A stretch of DNA of 64,000 nt from Cepaea nemoralis (GCA_014155875.1 JACEFZ010018349.1:1-64000); one strand, 5' to 3'. Numbered from the stretch's first letter, positions 33,576 to 44,632 are shown. Notes: a model not told the origin generated them from the letters alone. A program made the numbers and translations.

Positions 33576-35745
33576 TGTAACAAGCTACGTGGAGGGTCCC
33601 AAGTAACTATGTAACAATATTTCAATATTATTCTATTGCCCTGGCTGGGATAGGTTTTTGCTTGCCAACCCTCCTCCGTTCCCTGGACTCACTGTCACTC
33701 TGTCTTTCAACCTCGGGACCTAACCTGTAAGGTGTATTTCTGGCTGTCGCATAAATAACATGGCGATCGTCAGAATAACTTGAAAGTAATTTTATTAACC
33801 TAATCAAGAACAGCACAGGAAAACATCAAGGCAGATAAAACAGATAGTTCTAAACAGACACAACAAGGATAACGTTCAGGCACAGAGCCTCAGGTAGCTA
33901 TCTTCACAGACCCAGCTTCATACACTGTCCGATCCGTCCACATACAGCTCACCGCGTGTGCAAGAATCTCCTTCCTTCCAGGTAATTGGTTGTATGTACA
34001 ACAGCCTTCTGTAGAACCAAACTTCCAAATTTCCATGGACCACAGTCTTTAGTAATCAAATGTTCTAGGGAAGTGCCATGGAATCACTTGGCATAATGTC
34101 AGGTAGGAAATAATGTCCTGGAGAATAGTTCTCATATAATAATGGGTGTGTCTGAGTGATTGGCGGGGTCCAGCCAATAATACAAAAGGACTCAATCCAA
34201 GCGTATCGAGATGACTGGTGATGTGTCAGTACAGCTGATGGTCATTCTTTCAAGGTCAGCAGTGGCTCTATCTCGTAGAGATCATATCCTTAGAGCTGGC
34301 ATGGCCCAAACCTTGCCATGGCATAGTCATAAACATACTTTCTGCGTAGAGCCCTGTCGAGACCTTCAGCTCTGTTCATACTTCCAAAAGAAGGACCCTG
34401 GAAAGGACAAACATTTGTGAGAGTCTCCAGCCTAAACTTCTGGTACAGCCTACATGGAGACTCCTAATGGTCTCAGCACATCAGTTGCCATAACAAAATA
34501 TATACATAATAATACTAATCAAGAGCCCTGATTGAATTGGCCCGACCTGACAAGAGGTCCTGGATTGGCAGCATCTTTCCTAGACTAGGCCTTCAGCTTG
34601 ACGAGGTCTTGTCGTTTGACCCTAGGAACCTTTTGCATATAAGACTCACTCTCCACACTCATACCAAGCCTTTATTATTATTGGGCACATTCATGTCCAT
34701 GCTTCCCTCTCACTTGCAAACCATGCCTTTCTCACAACCAAGATCTTGTGGTGTGGTGCGCCTAGTAATCTGTGTGTTTCTCCCCGTTAACTAATAGTAT
34801 AGTAGTGGGGTTGTATGGCACGCAGTGTAGTTCCCCATTCCCAGCAAGAATATGAAAGAAGATACTACCTCTTCCGGCTGCTGCTCTTGTCTGAGCTGTC
34901 GCCGCAATGTACCGGCAGTGCCTCACCTAACACGTAGATTCAGAGGAATGCAGGTTCTCTCAATAAGATAACGAAGTTTATTTATAATCCCCACATCATC
35001 CTATCGACTAAAAGACGAAAGAGATAGCACCGTGGATAGCCTCTTCCGGCTCAAGAAGATAGATCATAGATTGGTGGACCCCATCCCCAAGGAGCCCTTC
35101 CCTCCTTCCGGCACACCGTAGCTATCTAATGTGCTTATATTTAAAAGAGAGATGCTACTAAGTAACGGTAAGCCGTAGGAAGAAAGATATCACTCGTCCA
35201 TCAGCTGCCAAGAACCAGCGATATCATTTGGTAACTACTTATTCTTCAGATGTGTTCCCTTGCCATGCCAAGATCAAGACGCGTAGCCAGATTGGCTAAC
35301 GGTCACCCCTTCCCAATATGGCAAGACTGCTGTTTCGCCATATCCTCTCAGTCTTTAAGACAATAGAGATTTATAAGTGCAAAACTAATTACAACCTAAG
35401 ATTACCTTTCTTAGGCCATCAGTATTCTGCCTTTAGAATGTCGCAATCTTTAACTTGGACTCTTGACATTAGGCAGTAGATAACGATCAGTAGAAACGGA
35501 CATGAATCCTCCAGAAGCCGCACCAGTGCACATTTGGCGCAGGGCGCTCCATCGGGTCTACCCGAAAGAACCAAACATATATTTACTCGCTCCATGTAAA
35601 GATTGTGTTATGAAGGTAACCCAAAGAACTATCTTTCATGGAGATTGAGCGAACAAGAGAACTGAGAGCTTCCGAAAGCCGTTTCCCCCTGTTTTCCCAA
35701 CATCAAAGAAGGCATGAGGACATGAGCCACTGGCGTTTCGCCACA
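33576..35745 (-). repeat. 3' LTR of the Gmr1-like element
   Basis: 2170 bp; in element orientation begins TGTGGCGAAACG and ends GTAGCTTGTTACA (TG...CA). A TATAAAT at 35369-35375 and an AATAAA near 34978-34983 (both minus strand) are candidate promoter and polyadenylation signals. Confidence 0.95.
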
Positions 35746-35758
35746 TAGGCCCCATCTT
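35746..35758 (-). promoter_or_regulatory. Candidate polypurine tract
   Basis: Element-sense AAGATGGGG ends four bases before the 3' LTR. It would prime plus-strand DNA synthesis. The tract is short and interrupted by a T, so confidence is moderate. Confidence 0.45.
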
Positions 35759-35772
35759 AAGAAAGTCGAACC

Positions 35773-38700
35773 CTACGAACTTTCGACTACCAGAGGTTCT
35801 GTTCGAATGACCCCACCCTCACATTCAACCATAGGATGTCGTGATAGGAAATCCGCTCCCACATTCTCCCTTCCGGGGATGTATTCGACCGTGAACTGAT
35901 ACGGTTGTAGGAGCAATGACCATCTCATTAACCTCGCGTTCAGTTTCTTAGAAGTTGCCAAAAAGGTCAGAGGTTGATGGTCGGACTGCACTTTGAACGG
36001 TACTCCATACAGATAAGGTTGAAATTTCTGTACCGCCCACACTAGAGCCAGACATTCCCGTTCGACTGTGGAGTAATTCCGTTCGGCGGGTAACAGTTTT
36101 CTACTTGCATACGCCACCGGACATAGCACCGAAGCATCATCTCGCCCTTCCTGCAACAAAGTTGCCCCAATCCCTATGTTACTCGCGTCGGTTCTTAGAA
36201 CAAACGTTTTCTCCAAATTTGGGAGTTGCAGGACTGGCCTATCCACCAAAGCCTGTTTCAGCCTCCCATAAGCTTCTTCACAGCTCGGGGTCCAGATTAT
36301 AAGATCTGGCGATCCTTTCTTCAGAGTCTCGGTTAACGGCGCCGCAATTTCGTTGAACTTTGGAATAAATTTCTGGTAAAACCCACACAGAGACAAGAAA
36401 GACCTAACATCTTTTTTGGATTTAGGACGGGGTGCGAGACGAACCTTTTCAATATTCTTTTCTTCCGGTACCAGTCCCCCTGGGGTAATAGTATGTCCCA
36501 GAAATTCCAAGGATTGATAGCCAATCATGCATTTGGCTGGACGGGCGGTTAACCCTTCCTCTTTTAACCTTTTGAAGATCTGTCCCAAGGACCTCAGGTG
36601 ATCACTCAGATTGTCAGACGCGATGAGAATATCATCCATAAACGAGACCACAGAGGGATCCTTTAAAGGGTCTAATAACATTCTCATCATGCGAGTGAAC
36701 ACACTGGGCGCATTGCTCAGCCCAAATGGCATCACCTTGAATTCGTAATGCCCGCTCGGAGTACTGAAGGCGAGCCAGGGGCGAACCTCGGGTTTCACAG
36801 GGATCTGATAATATCCCCTGCTTAGATCAATTTTTGAAAAGTACTTTGCCTTATTTAGTCTGGCAAACAGTTGATTTGTGTTCGGTAACGGTTCAACTTG
36901 GAATGTCGTACATCTGTTTAAATGCCTGTAATCAATACATAGGCGGTGCTCCCCACTGGGCTTCCTCAACAAGACAACCCCGGCATTATAAGGAGAAGTC
37001 GAAGGAGTGATGATGTCATCGTCCAGAAGCTTCTGGATTTCAGCTTCCAGGGCCTTCTCTTTCGAAAAGGGCACTGGATATATTTTTTGGCGAACAGGGT
37101 CTTGGGTAGTCAGAGTCATATTAAACTCGACTAACCCTGTTCGCCCTGGCCGATCGGTAAGAATCTGCTGATGGGACTCCAACAAACGGATGACCCGGTC
37201 GGTGTCTTCAGCCGACAGATCAGGATTAATATGTACATCCCTATAGGTTTCCCCAGAGTTTAAAGGATACTCCCTATCCGCGTCTTCGCCCGATTCAGTT
37301 TCCATCGCGACCGCCATAGTCATAAGTGGGAGAGAGGTACCATCAGATCGTTCTTCATACTTTTTGAGGAGGTTAATGTGGAAGATTTTAGATTTCCCCC
37401 TGATCCGGATGGCATAGTTGGTTCGGGACACAACCCTTTCCACCGGGAAAGGTCCCTGCCAACCAATTTCGAGTTTATTGGAACCCACTGGAAGTAACAA
37501 CAGAACCCGATCCCCCACTTTAAGAGACCTATCTTTTGTCCTTCTATTGTAGTAGGCCGCGTGTCTCTTTCTGGCTGCCCTTAGATTCTGAGCTGCCAAA
37601 GCCCAACCCGTCTGGAGTTTCTTCTTTAACTCTTCGACGTATTTATATGAGGATACAACTTCTTCGGAAGTTTCTTCCTCTGTCCAACATCTCAATAGGG
37701 CTTCTAAGGGACCCTTAATAGGTCTCCCGAATAGTAGAGTGGCTGGTGGCAACCCGGTCGACCCATGGGGAACCTCCCGATAGGCGAACAAGGCGGCTGA
37801 GATATACTCATCCCATCTGTCTGGTTTCTCTTGAGCCAGCTTCCGAAGCATGGTCATCAAGGTACCATTAAACCTCTCTACTTGCCCATTAGACTGAGGG
37901 TGGTACGGGCTTGTGTGAATGTGGTTAGTCTGGAAGATACGAAAGACTTCTTCCATTAGCTTACCACAGAACTGAGACCCATTGTCCGTTAGGATCTGGT
38001 TGGGAAATCCCAACCGAGTAAAGGTCTCCATCAGTGCATCAGCCACTCGCTTAGAGTCGATTGTGGCCAAAGGTATCGCCTCACCCCACATGGAACAGCA
38101 ATCCACCATCGTGAGAATGTACTTATTCCTCTTCCTAGTCCGAGGAAGAGGACCAACAAGATCGATGGCAACTCTCTCGAAAGGAGAGTTCATAATGGGC
38201 ATGTCACCCAAGACTACCGGAGCCGTCCAGTGTTTTGGTGCCACACGCTGACACTCTGGGCACGACTTGACGTACCTACGCACGTCTCCAGTCATCCCTG
38301 GCCAGTAGTAATGGCAGGAAATGCGCTGGAGAGTTGCCCCGACACCCATATGTCCACTGAAAGAAATGGTGTGTCCCATATGAAGAAGCTGTTCCCGATA
38401 AGCCTTAGGAACTACCAGCTGTCCATGCTGGCGTTCCTCCACTCCGGCTCTCCGGTACAGTAACCGATTCTTCATATAATACTGACCCCGTCTTGGTGGG
38501 TCAGAACTTTTTGGCAACTGGTTGAAGCAAGGTTGCAAAGTAGCATCCTGGCTTTGAGCAGCTCGTAACTCCCCAGGCAAGGGATTCACGATCAAGGCCG
38601 GCGTCTGCTCATCCTCCGATTGAGATCTGGTTTGCATCGCCCCTACGTACATGGGTTCGGTTGGAATCCCTAGAAAGACGTAGCGACAACCCAAGATCAT

Positions 38701-40143
38701 TGGGAAGATAGGATCGAGCAGAACGGCTGCCTGTATAGTGCCGGTAACATATTTTGATTTGATGTCCACCTTCGCAATTGGAAGAGACATCGCCACCGCA
38801 CTCTTTGTCGCCGTTTGAATCTCAATAGATTCCCCGGTTAACTGCTCTGGGCTCACTAAGTGTGATGAAATTACAGCCTCAAACTGCAGACCTGTGTCAT
38901 AGAGACACTCAACTGGTTGTCCGTTCACAAGTATCGTTTCTACTACTGGTGGTTTCTCTGAATCTTTGTTCTCAAGACCCCTCCCTTCTACCTCCTTGTT
39001 AGACCCTTCCCCGGTTTCTACAAGACAGGCAGCATAGTGAGAGTTTTTCTGTTTGCGCCGGCAATCGGCCGTATTGTGTGTGGGAGATTTGCAGTAGGCG
39101 CACCACTTTTCACTCCACTTTCTTTTAGGAGATCCAGGTGGACTCTTACCAGAGGGTTTCTTAATTGGAACTTTATCGAAAGGATCCTCCTTTTTAGTGT
39201 GGGTTGTTTTAGGGTTCTTCTTCTTTCCAGACCAAGTGTCTGGTGATCGGGGATTGGGTTGTGACAGTTCCCCAGTATCTCCATGAGCTAGCACATACCT
39301 TTCCGCTAATGTATTTACCAAGTCTAACTTCTCTGCCCCATTTTCTAGCAAGAAAGTTTGCAATGGCTTCGGCATCATCCTTTTCATTTGGTCCACGACC
39401 ACTAATTCTTCTAAACTTTCATAGTCGTTAGCAAAGCCAGCTAATGACATCCACTTCAAAAGGTAAGACTTCAGTCGAACACTGTAGGCTGCGAACATCT
39501 CCCCTGGTTCTCTCTTCGACTTTCTGAACTGCTGTCGATAATTATGAGCTGTCATCTGGAACCTTTTCAATAATGCTTTCTCCAGAGCTTCATAGTCATT
39601 CTCCATACCAGGTGGCAACCTTGAGTAGACCTCGTACGCGGTCCCCCTCAGGCCCTGCGAGAGTTTCAAGTTCCATTTCCCACGTTCCAGTCCCATAGCC
39701 AAAGCCATCGACTGGAATTTTTGAAGATACTGGTCGATCTTCTCTTTGTGTTCATCGAACGGGAGCAAAGGGAACTTCATTGCCTGGTATGGACCGCCAC
39801 TAGGAGTTGTTGAGTCAGGTAGAACTGTGCCTCCCACTGCACCCTCGCTTTCCTTGGCAGTTTTAGCTCTAAGCTCCAACTCCCTCATGCGGAACTCATG
39901 GTCTCTGACGGCCTGTTCTGCTTCCCTTTTCTTAGTTTCGCTCTCAGCTTCCATTTTCTTAGCTTCGCGGTCAGCTTCTATTTTCTTAGCTTCACGCTCG
40001 ATCTCAAATTTCCTAGCTTCGCGCTCAGCCTGTCTGAAGTCTCTTTCAACTTCCTGAACATATTTTTGTAACTCTACACCATCGTAGCCCATCTCTCGAC
40101 CTTTAGCCTGTACTTCTGCAACATTAAATTTCGCTGATGCCAT
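35773..40143 (-). CDS. gag-pol: Gag-Pol polyprotein, integrase before RT (Gmr1 type)
   Basis: 1456 codons, no stop. Domains by residue: charged coiled coil 25-100; Gag core about 120-290; zinc knuckle C348-x2-C351-x4-H356-x4-C361; aspartic protease about 400-500 with D416-T-G (LYDTG); integrase with H591-x6-H598 and C628-x2-C631 zinc site, catalytic D661, D720, E756, and a GPF module at 897-899; reverse transcriptase about 1015-1220 with FMDD at 1168-1171; RNase H with D1319, E1363, D1388. All catalytic residues are present. In ordinary Ty3/gypsy elements integrase follows RNase H; here it precedes RT as in Ty1/copia and in the Gmr1 group, while RT and GPY/F sequences are gypsy-like. ATG chosen because it starts 220 bp after the primer site and opens a Gag like that at 63401. 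Gag and Pol are fused without a frameshift. Confidence 0.96.
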   Translation of the reverse strand: MASAKFNVAEVQAKGREMGYDGVELQKYVQEVERDFRQAEREARKFEIEREAKKIEADREAKKMEAESETKKREAEQAVRDHEFRMRELELRAKTAKESEGAVGGTVLPDSTTPSGGPYQAMKFPLLPFDEHKEKIDQYLQKFQSMALAMGLERGKWNLKLSQGLRGTAYEVYSRLPPGMENDYEALEKALLKRFQMTAHNYRQQFRKSKREPGEMFAAYSVRLKSYLLKWMSLAGFANDYESLEELVVVDQMKRMMPKPLQTFLLENGAEKLDLVNTLAERYVLAHGDTGELSQPNPRSPDTWSGKKKNPKTTHTKKEDPFDKVPIKKPSGKSPPGSPKRKWSEKWCAYCKSPTHNTADCRRKQKNSHYAACLVETGEGSNKEVEGRGLENKDSEKPPVVETILVNGQPVECLYDTGLQFEAVISSHLVSPEQLTGESIEIQTATKSAVAMSLPIAKVDIKSKYVTGTIQAAVLLDPIFPMILGCRYVFLGIPTEPMYVGAMQTRSQSEDEQTPALIVNPLPGELRAAQSQDATLQPCFNQLPKSSDPPRRGQYYMKNRLLYRRAGVEERQHGQLVVPKAYREQLLHMGHTISFSGHMGVGATLQRISCHYYWPGMTGDVRRYVKSCPECQRVAPKHWTAPVVLGDMPIMNSPFERVAIDLVGPLPRTRKRNKYILTMVDCCSMWGEAIPLATIDSKRVADALMETFTRLGFPNQILTDNGSQFCGKLMEEVFRIFQTNHIHTSPYHPQSNGQVERFNGTLMTMLRKLAQEKPDRWDEYISAALFAYREVPHGSTGLPPATLLFGRPIKGPLEALLRCWTEEETSEEVVSSYKYVEELKKKLQTGWALAAQNLRAARKRHAAYYNRRTKDRSLKVGDRVLLLLPVGSNKLEIGWQGPFPVERVVSRTNYAIRIRGKSKIFHINLLKKYEERSDGTSLPLMTMAVAMETESGEDADREYPLNSGETYRDVHINPDLSAEDTDRVIRLLESHQQILTDRPGRTGLVEFNMTLTTQDPVRQKIYPVPFSKEKALEAEIQKLLDDDIITPSTSPYNAGVVLLRKPSGEHRLCIDYRHLNRCTTFQVEPLPNTNQLFARLNKAKYFSKIDLSRGYYQIPVKPEVRPWLAFSTPSGHYEFKVMPFGLSNAPSVFTRMMRMLLDPLKDPSVVSFMDDILIASDNLSDHLRSLGQIFKRLKEEGLTARPAKCMIGYQSLEFLGHTITPGGLVPEEKNIEKVRLAPRPKSKKDVRSFLSLCGFYQKFIPKFNEIAAPLTETLKKGSPDLIIWTPSCEEAYGRLKQALVDRPVLQLPNLEKTFVLRTDASNIGIGATLLQEGRDDASVLCPVAYASRKLLPAERNYSTVERECLALVWAVQKFQPYLYGVPFKVQSDHQPLTFLATSKKLNARLMRWSLLLQPYQFTVEYIPGRENVGADFLSRHPMVECEGGVIRTEPLVVESS

Positions 40144-40363
40144 CTTAACTCAGCGGGTAAATGTATACAATTCTATATCAAAACTTTATCGATCAAATAA
40201 CAATTGGATAGTTTATACGACCACAACACGTCATATGTCGGTCAGTCTGTGTCAGGCAGAGTACAGACAATAGCCAGGCACGGTAGGCAGAACCTATTGA
40301 TAGTAGACAAGGATATCTGTCCCCTATCACTATATCAGCCAGAACTCCACCAGGATTTCAAAT

Positions 40364-40381
40364 ATCCCGGACGTGCCCCCA
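40364..40381 (-). promoter_or_regulatory. Primer binding site, tRNA-Pro type
   Basis: Element-sense TGGGGGCACGTCCGGGAT, five bases inside the 5' LTR. It differs at one position from the tRNA-Pro complement found exactly at 63166-63183. It primes minus-strand DNA synthesis. Confidence 0.85.
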
Positions 40382-40386
40382 GAAAT

Positions 40387-42556
40387 TGTAACAAGCTACG
40401 TGGAGGGTCCCAAGTAACTATGTAACAATATTTCAATATTATTCTATTGCCCTGGCTGGGATAGGTTTTTGCTTGCCAACCCTCCTCCGTTCCCTGGACT
40501 CACTGTCACTCTGTCTTTCAACCTCGGGACCTAACCTCTAAGGTGTATTTCTGGCTGCCGCATAAATAACATGGCGATCGTCAGAATAACTTGAAAGTAA
40601 TTTTATTAACCTAATCAAGAACAGCACAGGAAAACATCAAGGCAGATAAAACAGATAGTTCTAAACAGACACAACAAGGATAACGTTCAGGCACAGAGCC
40701 TCAGGTAGCTATCTTCACAGACCCAGCTTCATACACTGTCCGATCCGTCCACATACAGCTCACCGCGTGTGCAAGAATCTCCTTCCTTCCAGGTAATTGG
40801 TTGTACTGTACAACAGCCTTCTGTAGAACCAAACTTCCAAGTTTCCATGGACCACAGTCTTTAGTAATCAAATGTTCTAGGGAAGTGCCATGGAATCACT
40901 TGGCATAATGTCAGGTAGGAAATAATGTCCTGGAGAATAGTTCTCATATAATAATGGGTGTGTCTGAGTGATTGGCGGGGTCCAGCCAATAATACAAAAG
41001 GACTCAATCCAAGCGTATCGAGATGACTGGTGATGTGTCAGTACAGCTGATGGTCATTCTTTCAAGGTCAGCAGTGGCTCTATCTCGTAGAGATCTTATC
41101 CTTAGACCTGGCATGGCCCAAACCTTGCCATGGCATAGTCATAAACATACTTTCTGCGTAGAGCCCTGTCGAGACCTTCAGCTCTGTTCATACTTCCAAA
41201 AGAAGGACCCTGGAAAGGACAAACATTTGTGAGAGTCTCCAGCCTAAACTTCTGGTACAGCCTACATGGAGACTCCTAATGGTCTCAGCACATCAGTTGC
41301 CATAACAAAATATATACATAATAATACTACTCAAGAGCCCTGATTGAATTGGCCCGACCTGACAAGAGGTCCTGGATTGGCAGCGTCTTTCCTAGACTAG
41401 GCCTTCAGCTTGACGAGGTCTTGTCGTTTGACCCTAGGAACCTTTTGCATATAAGACTCACTCTCCACACTCATACCAAGCCTTTATTATTATTGGGCAC
41501 ATTCATGTCCATGCTTCCCTCTCACTTGCAAACCATGCCTTTCTCACAACCAAGATCTTGTGGTGTGGTGCGCCTAGTAATCTGTGTGTTTCTCCCCGTT
41601 AACTAATAGTATAGTAGTGGGGTTGTATGGCACGCAGTGTAGTTCCCCATTCCCAGCAAGAATATGAAAGAAGATACTACCTCTTCCGGCTGCTGCTCTT
41701 GTCTGAGCTGTCGCCGCAATGTACCGGCAGTGCCTCACCTAACACGTAGATTCAGAGGAATGCAGGTTCTCTCAATAAGATAACGAAGTTTATTTATAAT
41801 CCCCACATCATCCTATCGACTAAAAGACGAAAGAGATAGCACCGTGGATAGCCTCTTCCGGCTCAAGAAGATAGATCATAGATTGGTGGACCCCATCCCC
41901 AAGGAGCCCTTCCCTCCTTCCGGCACACCGTAGCTATCTAATGTGCTTATATTTAAAGAGAGATGCTACTAAGTAACGGTAAGCCGTAGGAAGAAAGATA
42001 TCACTCGTCTATCAGCTGCCAAGAACAAGCGATATCATTTGGTAACTACTTATTCTTCAGATGTGTTCCCTTGCCATGCCAAGATCAAGACGCGTAGCCA
42101 GATTGGCTAACGGTCACCCCTTCCCAATATGGCAAGACTGCTGTTTCGCCATATCCTCTCAGTCTTTAAGACAATAGAGATTTATAAGTGCAAAACTAAT
42201 TACAACCTAAGATTACCTTTCTTAGGCCATCAGTATTCTGCCTTTAGAATGTCGCAATCTTTAACTTGGACTCTTGACATTAGGCAGTAGATAACGATCA
42301 GTAGAAACGGACATGAATCCTCCAGAAGCCGCACCAGTGCACATTTGGCGCAGGGCGCTCCATCGGGTCTACCCGAAAGAACCAAACATATATTTACTCG
42401 CTCCATGTAAAGATTGTGTTATGAAGGTAACCCAAAGAACTATCTTTCATGGAGATTGAGCGAACAAGAGAACTGAGAGCTTCCGAAAGCCGTTTCCCCC
42501 TGTTTTCCCAACATCAAAGAAGGCATGAGGACATGAGCCACTGGCGTTTCGCCACA
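40387..42556 (-). repeat. 5' LTR of the Gmr1-like element
   Basis: 2170 bp, the same ends as the 3' LTR. Differences from it include GTA/CTA near 40537, one extra C near 40806 and a one-base shorter A-run near 41957. Confidence 0.95.
42180..42186 (-). promoter_or_regulatory. Candidate TATA box in 5' LTR
   Basis: Element-sense TATAAAT about 370 bp into the LTR. The other Gmr1-like LTR also has TATAAAT (60016-60022). Prediction from sequence only. Confidence 0.35.
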
Positions 42557-43800
42557 CAGGATGAGCTTCAAACCTAATAAATCGAGAAGTAAGTTGGCGA
42601 TAAGGTTGTTCTCGGTTGTCAGACAAGCGATTCCCACGATGATAGAGGAACCCGTAAAGAGTCTCGGTCGTTTGTATGACTCAACCCTGACGGACAGGAA
42701 CGCGATGGGAGAGATGCAAGAAATGCTGACAAACGGTCCGGATACCATCGATAAAACCAGGCTGATAGGCAAGTTCAAGATCTGGTGCCTCCAATTCATG
42801 CTCATTCCGAAACTCCTGTGGCCGCTGCTGATATATGATATAGGCACCTACGCAGTGAGCACTATGAAAGGGAAGATAAGCAGGTATATAAGAAAGTGGC
42901 TTGGAGTACCAACATGCCGCACGACCGTCACACTGTATTGCAAAGAGAGCAAGCTCGTCCTCCCGATCTCGTCCCTCGTGGAAGAGTTCAAAGCCGGAAA
43001 AGCATGATGATGCTGTGCGAGTCTCCAGATGTATCTGTCAGTGCCTCAGTTCAAGCCCTGAGAACGGGAAGGAAGTGGAAAGTCGTCAGCGCGGTCGAAG
43101 AAGCCCAGACAAAACTCCAGCTGAAGGAGGTCATGGGCCACACCCAGTCGGACAGGAAAGGGTTCGGCTTCCAACCCAATGATCCGATGTAGTCCACGGC
43201 GACGACCAAAGAAAGCAGGACCTGGTGGTTAAGGAGATCCCTACCCAACAGGCGCAGCAGGCTCAGTGGATTTCATGGGAAGCAGTAGTGCAGAGATCTC
43301 TTACCTGGAATGAGATATGGCGCGTGGCACCACTGCGCCTAAGTTTCGTTGTCCGATCCCTCAATGATGTTTTGCCATCAGCTGCCAACTTGGTCAAGTG
43401 GGGGGAAAACCACCGACCAGTTCTGTCCCCTCTGTACAAAAGTCCAAATTGTTCAGATAGCGGAACACGTACTGTCCGCATGTAAGGTCGCCCTGACCCA
43501 AGGTCTATTCACGTGGCAGCACAACAAAGTCCTTACTGAGCTGGCGGCCATGGTGGATGTAGCCAGAATGAAGGCGAACAAAAAGGGAACCAGGCGGAGG
43601 CCGATGGAGATTTCCTTCGTCCGAGCCGGGCGCAGCGAAGACAGAACTGACGATTTGCCGCTTGCGACCATTCTCGATGGTGCGAGGGACTGGGAACTGA
43701 CTGTAGATCTAAAGAGCCGTGGCAGATACCCTGAGGTAGTCCGAAAGTTTGGCTTGTGATCTGACATCGTACTTAGCTCCTCGTCAACCAAGCAGCTAAA
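42557..43800 (+). pseudogene. RLE-type LINE ORF2 C-terminal fragment (R2/Hero-like)
   Basis: Starts right at the LTR edge with MSFKPNKSRSKLAIR, the post-palm region, then a thumb-like stretch (KFKIWCLQFMLIPKLLWPLL), KWLGVPTCRTTVTLYCKES and LPISSLVEEFKAGK. After frameshifts come EIWRVAPLRLSFVVRSLNDV and a CCHC zinc site CPLC...AEHVLSAC (near 43420-43480), then ARDWELTVDLKSRGRYPEVV and a mutated SDIVLSSSSTKQL where a restriction-like endonuclease normally starts with RPD. LINEs of this type carry their nuclease at the C-terminus, unlike the APE-type LINE on the other side of the LTR element. At least three frame breaks, so it is dead. Clade call is from motif memory. Confidence 0.7.
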
Positions 43801-43849
43801 CTGTCTCTACTGACCGCCGCGTAGTGGGTTCGCGCCACACACTGGTCAG

Positions 43850-44038
43850 TTAATTTAAATGTTCAGTTCCCATCCTAGACTTAAATGTTTAGTTATGATC
43901 ATTGACTTAAACGTTCAGTTCTCATCCTTGACTTAAATGTTCAGTTATCATCATTGACTTAAATGCTCAGTTCTCATCCTTGACTTAAATGTTCAGTTAT
44001 CGTCATTGACTTAAATGTTCAGTTCTCATCCTTGACTT
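43850..44038 (+). repeat. 29-bp minisatellite with 58-bp higher order
   Basis: Units end in GACTTAAATGTTCAGTT and alternate between a CTCATCCTT-type and an ATCATCATT-type half, giving a two-unit period. About seven units. Confidence 0.85.
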
Positions 44039-44240
44039 GGGGACGTAAATTGCAAGTACTTCTGAAGTCTGAGAAGGGTCTGCCTGATGGCGAGGGACAC
44101 TGGTGATAGGGAAATCTAACCCTCTTGCAAACATCAGCCCAGTACCAACTGCTAGTAGTAGTATAACATGTGTGGACTATGCTGGGGTTTAAAGCTAACG
44201 ACAGCAAACAAGTCTTATATGGAGCTTTGGCTATCATGTT
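44033..44240 (+). repeat. Dispersed repeat R, copy 3
   Basis: CTTGGGGACGTAAATTGCAAGTAC, AGGGAAATCTAACC and GGGTTTAAAGCTAACG parallel copy 1 at 1875-2045. It follows the minisatellite without a gap. Confidence 0.6.
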
Positions 44241-44399
44241 CCTCTCCAACCATTCATCTTCTTTTTCTCCATAAGTTCCACCGCCGTTCGTTGTCTATTC
44301 CTCTTTGTCAGTGTGCCATTGATATTGCTTCTTGAGCATATACAATCGTTAACAAGAGTACACACTAGACAACATGTTAAGAAACAACTAGAAAGATAC

Positions 44400-44632
44400 A
44401 TTTTTTTTTTGCATATCCTTTACAGGACATCGCTGTCAACACCAGCATCTTTCAGCTGTATGTTGATTTCTACGCTCAGTAGTTTGCCATTGCTTTCTGA
44501 GCGGCCGGCTCACATACCCCGTAGGTTACCGATGCGATTCGAACCACTGCTGATTCTCACCGTCATCACGTTAACCACTAGAGTATACGAGATTACGGAG
44601 AAAAGTCGTAACCTCTAAGCCAGGAAGCCGGC
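44400..44632 (-). mobile_element. tRNA-derived SINE (family 2), best copy
   Basis: 233 bp with a perfect 13-bp target duplication ACTAGAAAGATAC (44387-44399, 44633-44645). The minus-strand head contains the A box TGGCTTAGAGG and the B box GGTTCGAATC. The two boxes are unusually far apart (about 75 bp), suggesting an insertion in the tRNA-like part. The tail reads GCTGGTGTTGACAGCGATG and ends in A9. Confidence 0.93.

Larger units (their letters stand above)
33576..42556 (-). mobile_element. Complete Gmr1-like Ty3/gypsy LTR retrotransposon
   Basis: 8981 bp, transcribed right to left: 5' LTR 42556-40387, primer site, 5' leader, one Gag-Pol ORF 40143-35773, short purine tract, 3' LTR 35745-33576. 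The LTRs are equal in length and differ by about nine substitutions and two 1-bp indels by eye, so the insertion is young. Integrase lies before RT, the Gmr1-type order. No envelope-like ORF. The flanks (GGTAT left, CAGGA right) are not a target duplication. Confidence 0.95.

Noticed and set aside
35773..40143. Endogenous retrovirus
   Set aside because: No envelope-like ORF between RNase H and the 3' LTR (only 27 bp), and the domains are those of a Ty3/gypsy retrotransposon.
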